64,000 nt of DNA from Candidula unifasciata (GCA_905116865.2 CAJHNH020006002.1:186001-250000), one strand, 5' to 3'; shown: positions 45,432 to 56,094, counted from the stretch's first letter. Numbers and translations are program-made. The notes: generated by a model not told the origin, from the letters alone.

Positions 45432-45635
45432 TCGGCAGCAATGGTTGGCAGAAGCTTCTGGTTATTCGTCCATATCAGGACTTTGGTCTTGATCCAGAAC
45501 TTGAGTTTTACGATTACATCCACTTCATAGATCTGGCTTATTTGAAGGCATATTGTTGATTCCTTGCTCTCGGGCAGATGCATTCCGACTTCAAAGGGAA
45601 CACTGTCGCTTTTTACCACATGCTGCGGGTAGGGT
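45432..45635 (-). mobile_element. SINE-A copy, diverged
   Basis: + strand: CTTCTGGTTATTCGTCCATA, then GATCTGGCTTATTTGAAGGC, CTCGGGCAGATGCATTCCGA and ACCACATGCTGCGGGTAGG, in SINE-A order. Confidence 0.75.
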
Positions 45636-45784
45636 CGAAATCCCCCCTCCCTCACAATGATATGTTTTATGTCCCATGTAAAATAGGGAAGATATTCTGG
45701 AACAATGACATTCGTGAAGAAAACGGTGCCCTAATATAACCTAACAGTTGAACGGGATTTTCGGGGCCTTTTAACCGGCGATCG

Positions 45785-45860
45785 TCATCCGCATGGTGGC
45801 ACTTTGTGCCACTGGGTGTTTATAGCTCTGTGAGATGTCATGGTGGCGTAAAACTTACTG
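45785..45860 (+). repeat. Dispersed repeat E, copy 1
   Basis: GCATGGTGGCACTTTGTGCC then ACTGGGTGTTTATAGCTCTG and GATGTCATGGTGG; also at 54075-54145 and, shorter, 47982-48030. Confidence 0.65.
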
Positions 45861-46127
45861 CTATCACATTGTGTATTAACCTTCGAGGTGTGTGCGTACC
45901 TATCTGCATGTTATAATTCCTCTAAACCAATTCCATTTGAGTTAGCGGGCTCCGTCAACACGTAATTTCTTCTTCTTTGATCCTTCTCTCAGAAAACAAA
46001 TCATGAGGCTAGTAGCCTTTATGGAAGGTATCGTGCAGTCCATATCTTCTCGTGTATCATTCAGTTTTGTCTTTATTGTGGTTGGAACAGGCCAGATTGC
46101 GTCTCTGTTGTCAGCATATCGCTAACA

Positions 46128-46841
46128 GTGTTGGAACTCACGCTCTGTATTTTCGGGTGCCAAGTTGCAGGGATAGATCAGCATTCAGACCCAGAAGATA
46201 CCATCATCTACACAGATGGATCCGTGAAGCGCGGATCAAGGTCAGCATGGGCATACACAGCGCAAAGAAAGGGGGAAACAATTCATGAGGACAGCGGCGC
46301 TTACCAGACAACCACGTCAAGCATGACAATGGAAATAGCCGCTGCTTCTAGAGTATCCGAGCAAACCGCCACACAGGTAGTAATTGTTTCAGACTCAATG
46401 AATATGCTTCAGAAGATAGCAACAGGCAGTATGCGCTCTGAATGGATAGAAAGCATCAGGAAATCGCACTTAACCTCCGTAACCTGGATCTACACACCGG
46501 GTCATGCGGGCGTGAAGGGAAATGAGCGAGCAGACCAACTGGCAAGCACTGCACTAATGATTGCGGGAAAAAGTATGGACAGAGCAGACATAGTCAACGC
46601 TGTACGAACTGGGCTAGTGGAGAATGAGGAATCCCTGAAACTAACACGATTGCGTGACATGGGAGTTAAGCATGGTGATGCACGTCTTTGCCGTCTTCGA
46701 GGCCGAGAAAGGAGACAATATAACCAGCTTCTCATGGGGACAATTAGTAGAAGTACTTTAGAGTGGCTGCTGCTTCGGAGAACTGAGCACGCATGGGTAT
46801 GCCCAATGTGCAGTGACATCAATTGTGATAACAGAACATAA
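46128..46841 (+). pseudogene. LINE ORF2 C-terminal part with RNase H domain
   Basis: Open frame of 237 codons, uninterrupted. RNase H residues are present in order: YTDGS (Asp), TMEIAAAS (Glu), IVSDSMNML (Asp), and TPGHAGVKGNERADQLA (His/Asp). The C-terminal part has GTISRSTLEWLL and WVCPMC, a partial zinc motif typical of such LINEs. RT and endonuclease are missing upstream, so this is a 5'-truncated retrocopy; the first c. 12 residues are probably not element sequence. 46842-47040 is likely its 3' UTR. Related to the fragment at 49190-49709. Confidence 0.85.
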
Positions 46842-47404
46842 AATAACATCTTAGTAGGGAGTCGGCAGTACGAAACCCAAGTTCAAGGTGTCTCCTTCGT
46901 GCCAAAGAACTGCATGGCTGTTGGGTGAACAGTCGTTAACGATGGCAGGCAGGTCGTTGTAGGGGCGACGCCTGCTGGTGGATGTAATGTCCTAAGTCCC
47001 TTCCCCAGCTAATAATGAGGGTACTGCTGGGGTGACCGTTTATTAACCCTCATATAATTCTTCCGGTCAAAATGATATAATTCTTCCGGTCAAAATGGAC
47101 GCTAGGTACGGCCACCTATTTTTTTTTATTTTTATTTTTTATTTTTTTTTTAAAAGCCGTAGCAAATATCCAGAGGTGGCCGTTGCATTTTTGCTCCATT
47201 TGTAGACTGGAAGGATGTAGTTTCGTCGCCCAGCTTCTGAGTTGAGTGCATGGCTTGACACTGTGAGCTGCGTTTGTTTTTCGTTGGCACAGGAGCGGAG
47301 CATATGTGGGGTGACCCGTTTGCTATGAAGCTGAAACTAGGATTACCAGATTACCAGATTACCAGGGACACGTCTCTGTGTTTCCTACACCGAAAAGTTT
47401 AAAC
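46842..47404. other. LINE 3' UTR and flank
   Basis: Probable LINE 3' UTR to about 47040, then a direct duplication of ATATAATTCTTCCGGTCAAAATG (two adjacent copies at 47051-47096) and a T-rich run at 47120-47150. No gene. Confidence 0.4.
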
Positions 47405-47700
47405 ATATATTAACGAAGTCTGTTGTGCCCTGTCTTAAGTCTGAATATAATACGCCGTGCATCTCTAGAGAGGTGTTGAAGCGAATCTTGAGGAAAGAAT
47501 GTGGCGTGTGTTTCCGTCTTTCTTGGATAGTAGATAGTATCAATGTCTTACTCTCTTGGTGGATTGCTATTTGGTTGTACCATGCCACTGCCGCTTCTGG
47601 CCAATCTGTCCGCTATTTCATTGCCTTCCAAGCCACTGTGACCTGGAATCCACTGCAGTACAGATTGTTCTACTGAAGAGCCTAAGTAAATCAGCTGTTG
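47405..47700 (-). pseudogene. LINE RNase H fragment (different family)
   Basis: Minus strand: QSVLQWIPGHSGLEGNEIAD then RLARSGSGMVQ, followed by a frameshifted part ending FNTSLEMHG. W(I)PGHSGLEGNEIADRLA is the RNase H C-terminal motif; likely the same kind of LINE as 31930-32290. Confidence 0.8.
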
Positions 47701-47876
47701 TGTCAAGTCTACACACTGAGTATATTTTGCGTTAACAAACTTTTCGTTTGCTGTGCGATAGTCGAGTCCACCCTGTTCTATTTAGTCTCACAAACATGGT
47801 CTTCAGTTGAACCACACAAGAAAAACGGTCACACGCTGTGCATTCGTCAAAATTCTCATTTGGGGAATAAACATTA

Positions 47877-47892
47877 CCCCCCCCCCCCCCCC
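47877..47892. repeat. Poly-C run (16)
   Basis: Uninterrupted C16 followed by (AC)n. Confidence 0.95.
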
Positions 47893-48231
47893 ACACACAC
47901 ATCCTACCCCTACCCGGCACCTTTTCGTCAATTTCAAGCCCCACCCCGGCTGTCGTCGCAGGCCCTAAATATATATCGTCCGAATGGTGGCACTTTGCGT
48001 CGCCGTGTGGTCCTGGTGGAGATGAACGCCAGTCAGTCCGTTAGAGAAGGATCTTTTGTGGGCAAATGTTATATTTTGAAAATTATTAGCCTGGACTTCA
48101 TCATCAGGTAGCAGATCCTTTGCAGAACGTCGCTCTCACCGCGTTCTGCCTGAAGAAAACTCGGCCTCCCACTGGGTCTCAGATAATACATTTGTATGTC
48201 TCTTAAAAGAGAATAGGGGCTTTTGAGCTGA

Positions 48232-48575
48232 AATGCTATAGAAAGATTATCAGAATATCTTGGACAAAGAAGATGACAAATATTAACATCTTAAAAGATT
48301 TGAACATCAAGGAAGATTGGCTAATAAACAGCATCCTTTCTCGAAAGCTGAAATATTTTGGTCATATCAAGCGCCACGATGGATTGGAAAAAATTATAGC
48401 AGAAGGCATGGAACCAGGAAGGAGGGGCAGGGACCGACGACACGAAGATGGGCACAGGATATAATTGACTCCTTGAGTGTGAAAGTACATGAGGCAGGAG
48501 AACTGGCGAGAGACCTAGTTTCTTTCAGGCAGACTGTGATGAGAGCGACGTTCTGCAAAGGACCTGCTACATGAT
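48232..48575 (+). pseudogene. LINE reverse transcriptase C-terminal tail
   Basis: Reads KCYRKIIRISWTKKMTNINI, LKDLNIKEDWLINSILSRKL, KYFGHIKRHDGLEKIIAEG, then after a frameshift WAQDIIDSLSVKVHEAGELA. Matches RISW.D.VTN..VL......L......KL.Y.GH..R..GLE of AP-endonuclease LINEs. Confidence 0.85.
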
Positions 48576-49020
48576 GATGATGATGTCTCTTAAAGTGTTA
48601 GATACTGGTGTTGGTATTACAGGAAATGCCTCGGCAGCGGTGGAGACAAAGATGAAGTAGAAACCTTCTGTCGCATCTTTTTTATCTTCTTCTCTTCCAC
48701 TTTGTACCTCAGTGAATGGTCGGGGGGGGGGGGGGGGGTGTAACGTTCGTTGATGAGCTATGTCAAGAGCACTATTAAGATTGATGTTCATTTCTGTAAG
48801 GCTGTTTTTTATGCCATCACTCCGTATTTTCCGGGGTCTTCCACTCGCCTATACCGCTATACTTCCGCTATACCCATTGTAACGTTTCAGTGTTGTTCGA
48901 CGTGGTAGATAGTACCAGGGCATTCTTGTTATGTGTCCAAACCACTTCATCTGTTGTTCATTGATGAACTGTAAGACTGGCTTTATTCCTAGCATTCTCT
49001 GTCTCATGTACTTTCAATAA
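48576..49020 (-). pseudogene. LINE reverse transcriptase tail, opposite strand
   Basis: Minus strand: MRQRMLGIKPVLQFINEQQM, KWFGHITRMPWYYLPRRT, then SGRPRKIRSDGIKNSL after a frameshift. Tail-to-tail with the plus-strand fragment at 48232. A G17 run (48722-48738) interrupts its 3' part. Confidence 0.78.
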
Positions 49021-49189
49021 TTCCTGATACAAATGACTCCCTGTGCCACACGACTAAACTGTTCAGCACATCTCGTGTTGACCTCACTCTGCTTCTCTTC
49101 CCCTCTAAATTTCCAGCTGTCACAATATACTTCCGCTTCCCCTCTAACTTTCCAGCTGTCACACCACAACATCCAGCTTAAGAATGGAG

Positions 49190-49709
49190 GTGGAGGCGGT
49201 CACTGCAGCTTTCCGCTGGCTAGAGAACACGACACACACACACACACATTGTAATCGTAACTGATTCAGAAAGCATGCTGAGGAAGATCAGAACAGGTAT
49301 GCTTCGTGCAGAGTGGCATGCTTCGCTGCGGAGGACACGAGTGAGGGGTATTGTCTGGATTTTTTCACCTTGTCACGCCGGTGTGTTGGGAAATGAACAG
49401 GCGGACAGACTGGCTGGCTCTGCACAACTTGGTGGAATACTGATACATGATAAGGCAGACGTGGTTAGTGCCTTGTGGGAGAGCGTGTACAGTGCGGAGG
49501 AGCAGATGGATCACCACAGTTTGGTGAGATTGATGCAGTTGGGGGTGACGAGAGGTTCTGGCAGAAGCTCAAGGTTCAAAGGAAAGGCAAGACGGACATT
49601 TAATCAGAATGCTACTGGCACCATTAGTATCGGAACTCTTCGCTGGCTGCTGAAGATGGGGACGGAGCGCTTATGGGAATGCCCCGAGTGCTGTGATGTC
49701 GGTTCTTGA
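49190..49709 (+). pseudogene. LINE RNase H fragment with CA-repeat frameshift
   Basis: MEVEAVTAAFRWLEN, then an (AC)n run that shifts the frame, then IVIVTDSESMLRKIRTGML, SPCHAGVLGNEQADRLAGSA, ATGTISIGTLRWLLKMGTE and LWECPECCD. Same family as 46128-46841. The microsatellite sits between the catalytic Glu and the second Asp. Confidence 0.85.
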
Positions 49710-49959
49710 ATCAAATCAAATTCCAGCTGTCACAATATACTCCCGCTTTCCCTTTAATTCTAAATATATAAAATATACTTAAAATAATATTTAAAGTAAA
49801 AAAAAAAGTGTTAAGTGAGCCCACCCCCCTCCCCTTTGTAAGACAATTGTTCAGAGGGACTCAATGAACCTGCGGCCCCCGGTCCCCGCGTCTATGATTA
49901 CAGTAGTGGTGAGTGTTCTTTGAGTTTTCAGAGTGCGGTTTCCTCGCTGACCTTTAATC

Positions 49960-50094
49960 ACTGGATTTAAACGGATGTATACGCAAAACTCAGGTCCAGG
50001 TAAAAGCTGAAAGTCCACATGGACAAACTACCGGGACCTTCCACCGGAAGTCACAGCCGGTGAACGAAAAAGAAGAAGAAGAACTGGATTTAAA
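49960..50094 (+). mobile_element. SINE-A, 5'-truncated copy with 12-bp TSD
   Basis: Element 49972-50082, flanked by ACTGGATTTAAA at 49960-49971 and 50083-50094. Ends ACCTTCCACCGGAAGTCACA, GCCGGTGAACG then AAAAAGAAGAAGAAGA, showing the (GAA)n tail in sense orientation. Confidence 0.9.
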
Positions 50095-50254
50095 AATTCC
50101 ACTACTGCAACAGACATTTTATGACGAGTACCGGCACCTATTTTTCTATGAGGGGAAAAACCCTCACCATAGAAAATAAATGAATGACTTCCCTTTGGTC
50201 CAAAACAACTGGGCTTCCCTCAAGTAGAAGTATATTGCATCCATTGTATATGTG

Positions 50255-50326
50255 GCGTCGGTGGTGTAAAGGTTAGCATGGTTGCCTTCCAAGCAGTCGA
50301 TCCGGGTTCGATTCCCGGCTGACGCA
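50255..50326 (+). tRNA. tRNA-Gly (anticodon TCC)
   Basis: 72 nt, no CCA encoded. Acceptor GCGTCGG pairs with CTGACGC (one G-T), discriminator A. Anticodon stem GTTGC/GCAGT encloses loop CTTCCAA, anticodon TCC at 50288-50290. B box GGGTTCGATTC within a 5-bp T arm CCGGG/CCCGG. Eight T residues at 50329-50336 form the pol III terminator. Close to metazoan nuclear tRNA-Gly(TCC), so probably functional. Confidence 0.95.
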
Positions 50327-50328
50327 AA

Positions 50329-50336
50329 TTTTTTTT
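50329..50336 (+). terminator. Pol III terminator (T8) of tRNA-Gly
   Basis: T8 run two bases after the tRNA 3' end. Confidence 0.8.
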
Positions 50337-50376
50337 GTGTGTTAAATTTATTTTAACGATAGTGTCTTTATTTTGT

Positions 50377-50508
50377 TCACCGGCTGTAAACTCCGGCGGA
50401 AAGTTCTGGTTGTTCGTCCACTTCTGAACTGCAGTCCTGTTTCAGAATCTGAGTGTTGCGTGTGCATCCGTTTGACAGATCGGTATGCAGTATTTCATGG
50501 GGGTCATA
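50377..50508 (-). mobile_element. SINE-A copy, 5' truncated
   Basis: + strand TTCACCGGCTGTAAACTCCG ... CTGAACTGCAGTCCTGTTTC ... GTTTGACAGATCGGTATGCAG, then unrelated sequence. Begins 50 bp after the tRNA gene. Confidence 0.85.
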
Positions 50509-51834
50509 ATAACAGAAATGTGTTAAAAAAAAAAAAAAAAAAAACAAGCAATAACCAAATTTACTGAAAAAAGGCTTCAAGTTTTTGGCTAGACATCCTA
50601 AAAACTTCCCGTGCTAAACGGGTTTAACGACTCCTTTCCACGCTTTCTGGCGTATTTGAGTCTATAGTGCTAGTCGGCGCCCGGTGGGTGATGTGGTTGT
50701 CGTGAGGTGAGCAGCCACCCTACACAATGGACGAGTCGGGACTCTCACTTCCCTCAGTCAAATTTCAAACTTAAACCCGTCCAGAAGGGTATATAGTCCC
50801 TTATATTGATATATAATTTTATGTGGTAATATATTCATTTCTAGACCATCTAGTTGCTTTGATAAATCTTAATTTTCAAACTTGCAACTGTAGGTTGACG
50901 ATTTCTTGTAATTTATTTAGAAATTCCTGTAAACGGTTTACTCCTTGGTCAGGAATACTAGGGACTTCTTTCCTAGAGACGCTAGTTTGATTTTGAAAAA
51001 AAAAAAAAAAAAATCTTTCGCCTGATCCTAAAGTGTCAAGACGTGTACACAGTCTGTGTAGAAATTGGCGCATTCAAAGTTCCATTTCCAACTTGGAAGA
51101 TTTCCTAAGCTTATGATGATACCTCCTTAGAGATCAGGCAGACGAATCACAGTCCAGCCAACAACCACCAACCCATACCATTCTGGGCACCAAGCATACC
51201 CAAAAGTCCTGCCCATTGGGCCACTACCTCAACATGGCAAGTGCTTGTTTGTGAGTTCCAGGACGAGTGGACAATTGCAGACATCTGTGTCATCAATCCA
51301 GAGAACCAGTCTTCAAGAGCTTTGTCGGGCTCTGATGCAGTTTTTGTGTCCTGACCTGTGAGAGAGCCTTGTTGGCTTCCAGTGTCCTCGATTGTGAGAT
51401 AGCCAACTTGTACCAGATCAAATCAAGGCATAGATACCTGAGTCAACTACAGTCGAATCACCATGGACTGAGGGGAGCATTGACCTACGAACTAGGCTAA
51501 GTGATCTATTATTCATTATCATGTTCTCTTCCCACAGCACCTTGAGATTCCCAGGATGAACTTATGTACTCCCCAAGAATGAATCTGGCTGCTTCAATAT
51601 CTGGGTTGTGTCATTGTTTCCTGAGCTCCATTCACTGAATTCTTTGTTATCGATTCATTATTATATGTATATATTGTACTGATTACATGCACACATTTTT
51701 ATGGCGGACTTGGGTGTCCCTATTTCACCATTCTAACTATCTAGCTTTGATGTTTGTGTGAGTAATAAGTGTTATGTGTGTTAACATGGCTATGATAGTA
51801 TACTATCATAACCTGTGGGCTATCTTTTTATAGT
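50509..51834. other. Intergenic, nothing recognised
   Basis: Contains A20 at 50524-50543 and A16 at 50997-51012 and otherwise unique-looking sequence; no gene. Confidence 0.4.
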
Positions 51835-51990
51835 AGTGGGGGTGTCCAGCCAAGTGTGCCTAGGAATATTATATATTTTGTAGTGCCAAAACTTAAGTTG
51901 CCCTACTCCTGAAATAAGTTGAGCGTATATTGGCCACGGGATATCCCTTAGACCAATACGAGCCAACGACTCAACATAATTATTTCAGAG
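51835..51990 (+). mobile_element. SINE family D, copy
   Basis: AAGTGTGCCTAGGAATATTA ... CCCTACTCCTGAAATAAG ... CTTAGACCAATACGAGCCAA parallels 34180-34320 block by block. Confidence 0.5.
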
Positions 51991-52432
51991 TTCTGTTGGT
52001 TCACGCGACACGAGCGATATGTGACAGTGGTCAACGTCACGCCAGTCGCCTTTCCTTCCGAGGAGTTTCCCTGGTAACAATGGGTAGATCTTGGAGCCAG
52101 CGTCATTTTTTCAAACAAACCGGTTAGTTTGGAATTTGAACCTACAAACTTCTGATTCACAGGTGAACGTTCAGCGCTACTCCACGGCGGCTCCATCTTA
52201 CAGTAGTGCTGAAAACATTTAGCCTAAACAAGATGCCGGTACTGCGTACTGCTGCCTACCACCAAACAGAGTATCAAAATATCGGCGTCTGTGGTTTAGA
52301 CTTTTGCAGTTCATAATTCCAGGTTATATTTTAAATAAAGTACTAGGCAAACACACTCAAACTTATTTGGATTTATTTTACAGTCTTAACGAAATTCGTC
52401 GTTAATTATTATGGTAACTGAAGACACCTTTT

Positions 52433-52502
52433 TAGGGGAAGCTAGCTGGTCATAGCGGGGCGCACACGCCATTTGAAGGTGATAGTTCGATTCCCCGCAC
52501 AC
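52433..52502 (+). other. tRNA-like fragment
   Basis: AGCTGGTCATAGCGGGG and GATAGTTCGATTCCCC have the look of D-arm and B-box sequence, but the T arm and acceptor do not pair, so this is not a working tRNA; perhaps a SINE head. Confidence 0.3.
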
Positions 52503-52646
52503 TAACTATAGCTTTTAATGTTTATGCTGTCTTATGTATCCTTCTATATTTCTACTTCTATCTTTGAGTGCTGATCAATACATTGTCTGTTTGTATAAAT
52601 ATTATGGTATTGTGAAGTTTAGTATTATACTTTTGGTTTGGACGGT

Positions 52647-53066
52647 TTATTTCACACTAGGTTAGTTGCGTATCCTTTACAGGACGTTGCAGAACCAACC
52701 CCAGCAGCCCCCGTCTGTTGTGTTGTTTCTCTAGGCAAATTTACGTCCAGTAGTTTGCCATTTCTACTGGACGGTCGGCCCCCTGATACCACTGTCGAAA
52801 CTAACGCAAGACGCATTGCCTGCAGCTGGTATCGAGCCCGGCATCCCGGCATTACGAAGTGTTCGCATCGACTTAGCCACAGAGCCGACTCCCTAGCTGT
52901 TGTGTAGTTTTTCTAGGCAAATTTGCGTCTAGTAGTTTGCCTTTGCTTTCTTGACGGCCGGCTTTCTTGATACCACTATCGAAACCAACGCAAGGCGCAT
53001 GGCCCGGCATCCCGGCATTACGAAGCGTTCGCATCGACTTAGCCACAGAGCCGACTTATTTCACAC
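52647..53066 (-). mobile_element. SINE-B dimer with 11-bp TSD
   Basis: Two head-to-tail SINE-B units (52658-52890 and 52897-53055, the second without the 3' end) lie between TTATTTCACAC at 52647-52657 and 53056-53066, so they were inserted as one dimer. Each unit contains (as + strand) CGATACCA/CTGATACCACTGTCGAAAC and CGCATCGACTTAGCCACAG, the complement of an A box. Monomer copy at 54147. Confidence 0.88.
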
Positions 53067-53384
53067 AACTGACGTTTTTTTTTTAGTTAACCAGTGCACT
53101 AGTCTAGATACATCTCCACCTTCTCCTCCCCTCCCCCTTCCCGCTGTAAGTGGCAATATTTGAAAGACAACAATTAGCTAGAGGTCGTCATCTCCATAGA
53201 GTTTGTACTCACATGCAGCAGGCACATCAACAACACACGCTCGTCGCTCTGCAGAGGTTACACATTCCAGTTAATTCGTCATTTGATGAAAGAAAAACCG
53301 TGCCTTCATTAGTCAACAATGTTCATCTACTGACCAGCACTAGCGCCTAAATTCTTCTTGACACGTTAATTTATTGAACTAAAC

Positions 53385-53615
53385 CACAATATTCATTGAC
53401 TGAACAAAAGCAATGTGTTCATTCTTCTACAAATGCCATTGATTGAAAAAGACCCATGTGTTCATTCTTCTACAAATATCATTGATTGAATAATACCCAT
53501 GTGTTCATTCTTCTAAAATTGTCATTGATTGAATAAGACCCATGTGTTCATTCTTCTACAATTGTCATTGATTGAATAAAACCCATGTGTTCATTCTTCT
53601 ATAATGTTCATTGAC
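53385..53615. repeat. 43-bp minisatellite, about five copies
   Basis: Units of ACCCATGTGTTCATTCTTCT + ACAAATATCATTGATTGAATAAG with decay at the left. Confidence 0.92.
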
Positions 53616-54074
53616 CACATAAACCGGAGAGGAAGGTCAGATCGATACATCTTCTTGTACAACAGGTATCGAATGTGTCTCGATACTTGGGTCACGACTA
53701 CAACACAGGGCTACCCGGTCCTGGGCTACCAATGCTGGGTTTTTACCCCCAGATCTAAGTTTTTATTTGACGCCTTGGGTTCAAATTTTTTAAATCTGGG
53801 GTTTAAAAAAATATAACCTTATATAAAAGTGGGTAAATGTTTTGTTTCGTATCTATAAAATTGGTACTTTTTAACAATCTGTTTTTTTGTGTGTGGCCTA
53901 TATATTGCTTGGATGGTCGGCTCTGTGGCTCTAGATATTGCGCCGTCCTTTTTAGGACGAAATTTTTCTTTATTTGAAGTCCTACTCTGGCTCTTGCCAG
54001 GGGCCGCAATAAAGCCAGGCCATAAATATGGCCAGTTGTCTGAACGCGGTTTCTGGGACCTCTCCACGTAGATC
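53616..54074. other. Intergenic, unrecognised
   Basis: No gene; short local repeats of GGTATCGA / CTACCCGG / CTACCA phrases only. Confidence 0.35.
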
Positions 54075-54145
54075 CTTATCCACATGGTGGCACTTTGTGT
54101 CATCGGGTGTTTATCGCTTTTGTGATGTTCTGGTGGGGTAGAAAG
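54075..54145 (+). repeat. Dispersed repeat E, copy 2
   Basis: CACATGGTGGCACTTTGTGT, CATCGGGTGTTTATCGCTTT, TGTGATGTTCTGGTGG; parallels 45785-45860. Confidence 0.65.
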
Positions 54146-54146
54146 T

Positions 54147-54370
54147 CAGTCAGGCTCTGTGGCTAAGTCGATGCGAACGTTTCGTAATGCCAGGCTGCCG
54201 GGTTCGATCCCAGCTGCGGGCCATGCGCCTTGCGTTGGTTTCGACAGTGGTATCAAGACCGTCCAGAGAGCAATGGCAAACTACTGGACGTACATTTGCC
54301 TAGAAAAACCACACAGGAAATCTGTTGGGGTTGGTTCTGCAACGTCCTGTAAAGGATACGCAACTAACCA
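54147..54370 (+). mobile_element. SINE-B, tRNA-derived, monomer
   Basis: tRNA-like head with A box TGTGGCTAAGTCG (54159-54170) and B box GGGTTCGATCC (54200-54210). The body contains GGTTTCGACAGTGGTATCAA and the 3' end GTCCTGTAAAGGATACGCAA. It abuts a LINE RT fragment at 54393. Confidence 0.85.
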
Positions 54371-54392
54371 TTGCTTGGATGTGGATTTGTAG

Positions 54393-54835
54393 ATGGAAAA
54401 GGTACACACAATGCCATATACATCATGAGGACATTGTCAGAGCAATAGAAGTAAAGACTAATTCGTACTTATGCTTCATAGACTATACAAAAGCATTTGA
54501 CTGTGTGAAGCATGAAGAAGTAATCAAACTGTTAAAAAAATTAAACATTGATGGAAAAGATCTACGATTAATAAAGAATATGTATTGCCAGCAAACAGCA
54601 GCTATAAGAATTAACAACTGTTTAGGTACATTTCAAAGCATAAAGAGGGGCGTACGACAAGGATGTGTACTATCACCTGATTTGTTTTCAATATAAAGTG
54701 AATATATAATGAGATCTTTAATTGATAGGCCAGGAATTGTAGTTGGTGGGCACAATATAAAAAAATTTACGTTATGCTGATGATGGCACAGTCTTGATAG
54801 CAAATCCTATTGGCATCCCTGCTACAACAGAGTCA
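54393..54835 (+). pseudogene. LINE reverse transcriptase fragment (palm)
   Basis: TNSYLCFIDYTKAFDCVKHE, EVIKLLKKLNIDGKDLRLI, KRGVRQGCVLSPDLFSI, then a stop (54694-54696), SEYIMRSLIDRPGIVVGGHN, a frameshift, and LRYADDGTVLIANP. These are RT motifs A (F.DYxKAFD), B (RQGCVLSP) and C (YADD). AP-endonuclease-type LINE; clade not assigned. Same family as 18150 and 48232 by peptide style. Confidence 0.9.
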
Positions 54836-54965
54836 TTCTCTTGTCTATCCTGCGGTAGAAGAGGAAGGTCACGCTAACGACGCCTTCCCGTCTTTTCAGA
54901 TTAGAGTGTAAAGGTCACACTGAGTTCATTAAATCATGTCATTGTGTATGTACTTTAAGTACGAC

Positions 54966-55721
54966 ATGAATGATGCACCACAATCAGCTGTTACTGTAGT
55001 CTTGAATGATGCACCACAATCAGCTGTTACTGTAGTCTTGAATGATGCACCACAATCAGCTGTTACTGTAGTCTTGAATGATGCACCACAGTCAGCTGTT
55101 ACTGTAGTCTTGAATGATGCACCACAATCAGCTGTTACTGTAGTCTTGAATGATGCACCACAATCAGCTGTTACTGTAGTCTTGAATGATGCACCACAAT
55201 CAGCTGTTACTGTAGTCTTGAATGATGCACCACAGTCAGCTGTTACTGTAGTCTTGAATGATGCACCACAATCAGCTGTTACTGTAGTCTTGAATGATGC
55301 AACACAATCAGCTGTTACTGTAGTCTTGAATGATGCACCACAATCAGCTGTTACTGTAGTCTTGAATGATGCACCACAATCAGCTGTTACTGTAGTCTTG
55401 AATGATGCACCACAATCAGCTGTTACTGTAGTCTTGAATGATGCACCACAATCAGCTGTTACTGTAGTCTTGAATGATGCACCACAATCAGCTGTTACTG
55501 TAGTCTTGAATGATGCACCACAATCAGCTGTTACTGTAGTCATGAATGATGCACCACAATCAGCTGTTACTGTAGTCTTGAATGATGCACCACAATCAGC
55601 TGTTACTGTAGTCTTGAATAATGCACCACAATCAGCTGTTACTGTAGTCATGAATGATGCACCACAATCAGCTGTTACTGTAGTCTTGAATGATGCACCA
55701 CAATCAGCTGTTACTGTAGTC
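54966..55721. repeat. 36-bp minisatellite, exactly 21 copies
   Basis: 756 bp = 21 x 36 of TTGAATGATGCACCACAATC + AGCTGTTACTGTAGTC, with rare single-base variants. Open for over 260 codons on both strands because the 12-codon unit lacks stops in either direction; no sign of a gene. Confidence 0.97.
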
Positions 55722-56094
55722 TGCACCTGACGAGGTACAGCGAAACATGTCATGAAAATAGATTGTGTAATCTATTTTTATGTGTCTTCTTTGTTCAACC
55801 ATTTAGATTTTACTGCACTCTAACTTTTTAGCGTATCTGTTGTTCAGTACTTTAATAAAAATAAAAATTACCTTCTATTACAGCGGCGACCATGTCACCC
55901 ACTGGCTGGCCGGTGGACGACTTCGTTGGGATATTATTTAGGTCTCTCTCCTCTGATCCCATCAACACTGCACGAGTCCTTTAATAGCAACTTGGTGACC
56001 AGCATTGCTAGGCCATTTTATATGGCTCCAATAACAAAACAACAGCAACGAAACTTCTGTTAATTCCTCAAATATGTCTGCTATGGATCACTGT
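55722..56094. other. Intergenic after 36-bp array
   Basis: Starts CACCTGACGAGGTACAGCG + AAACATGTCATG, a phrase resembling a hammerhead core, then unique-looking sequence. No gene. Confidence 0.35.

Noticed and set aside
45297..45655. Acidic and basic frames around 45335-45655
   Set aside because: Mostly a SINE-A copy read in both directions plus simple TCATCATC sequence.
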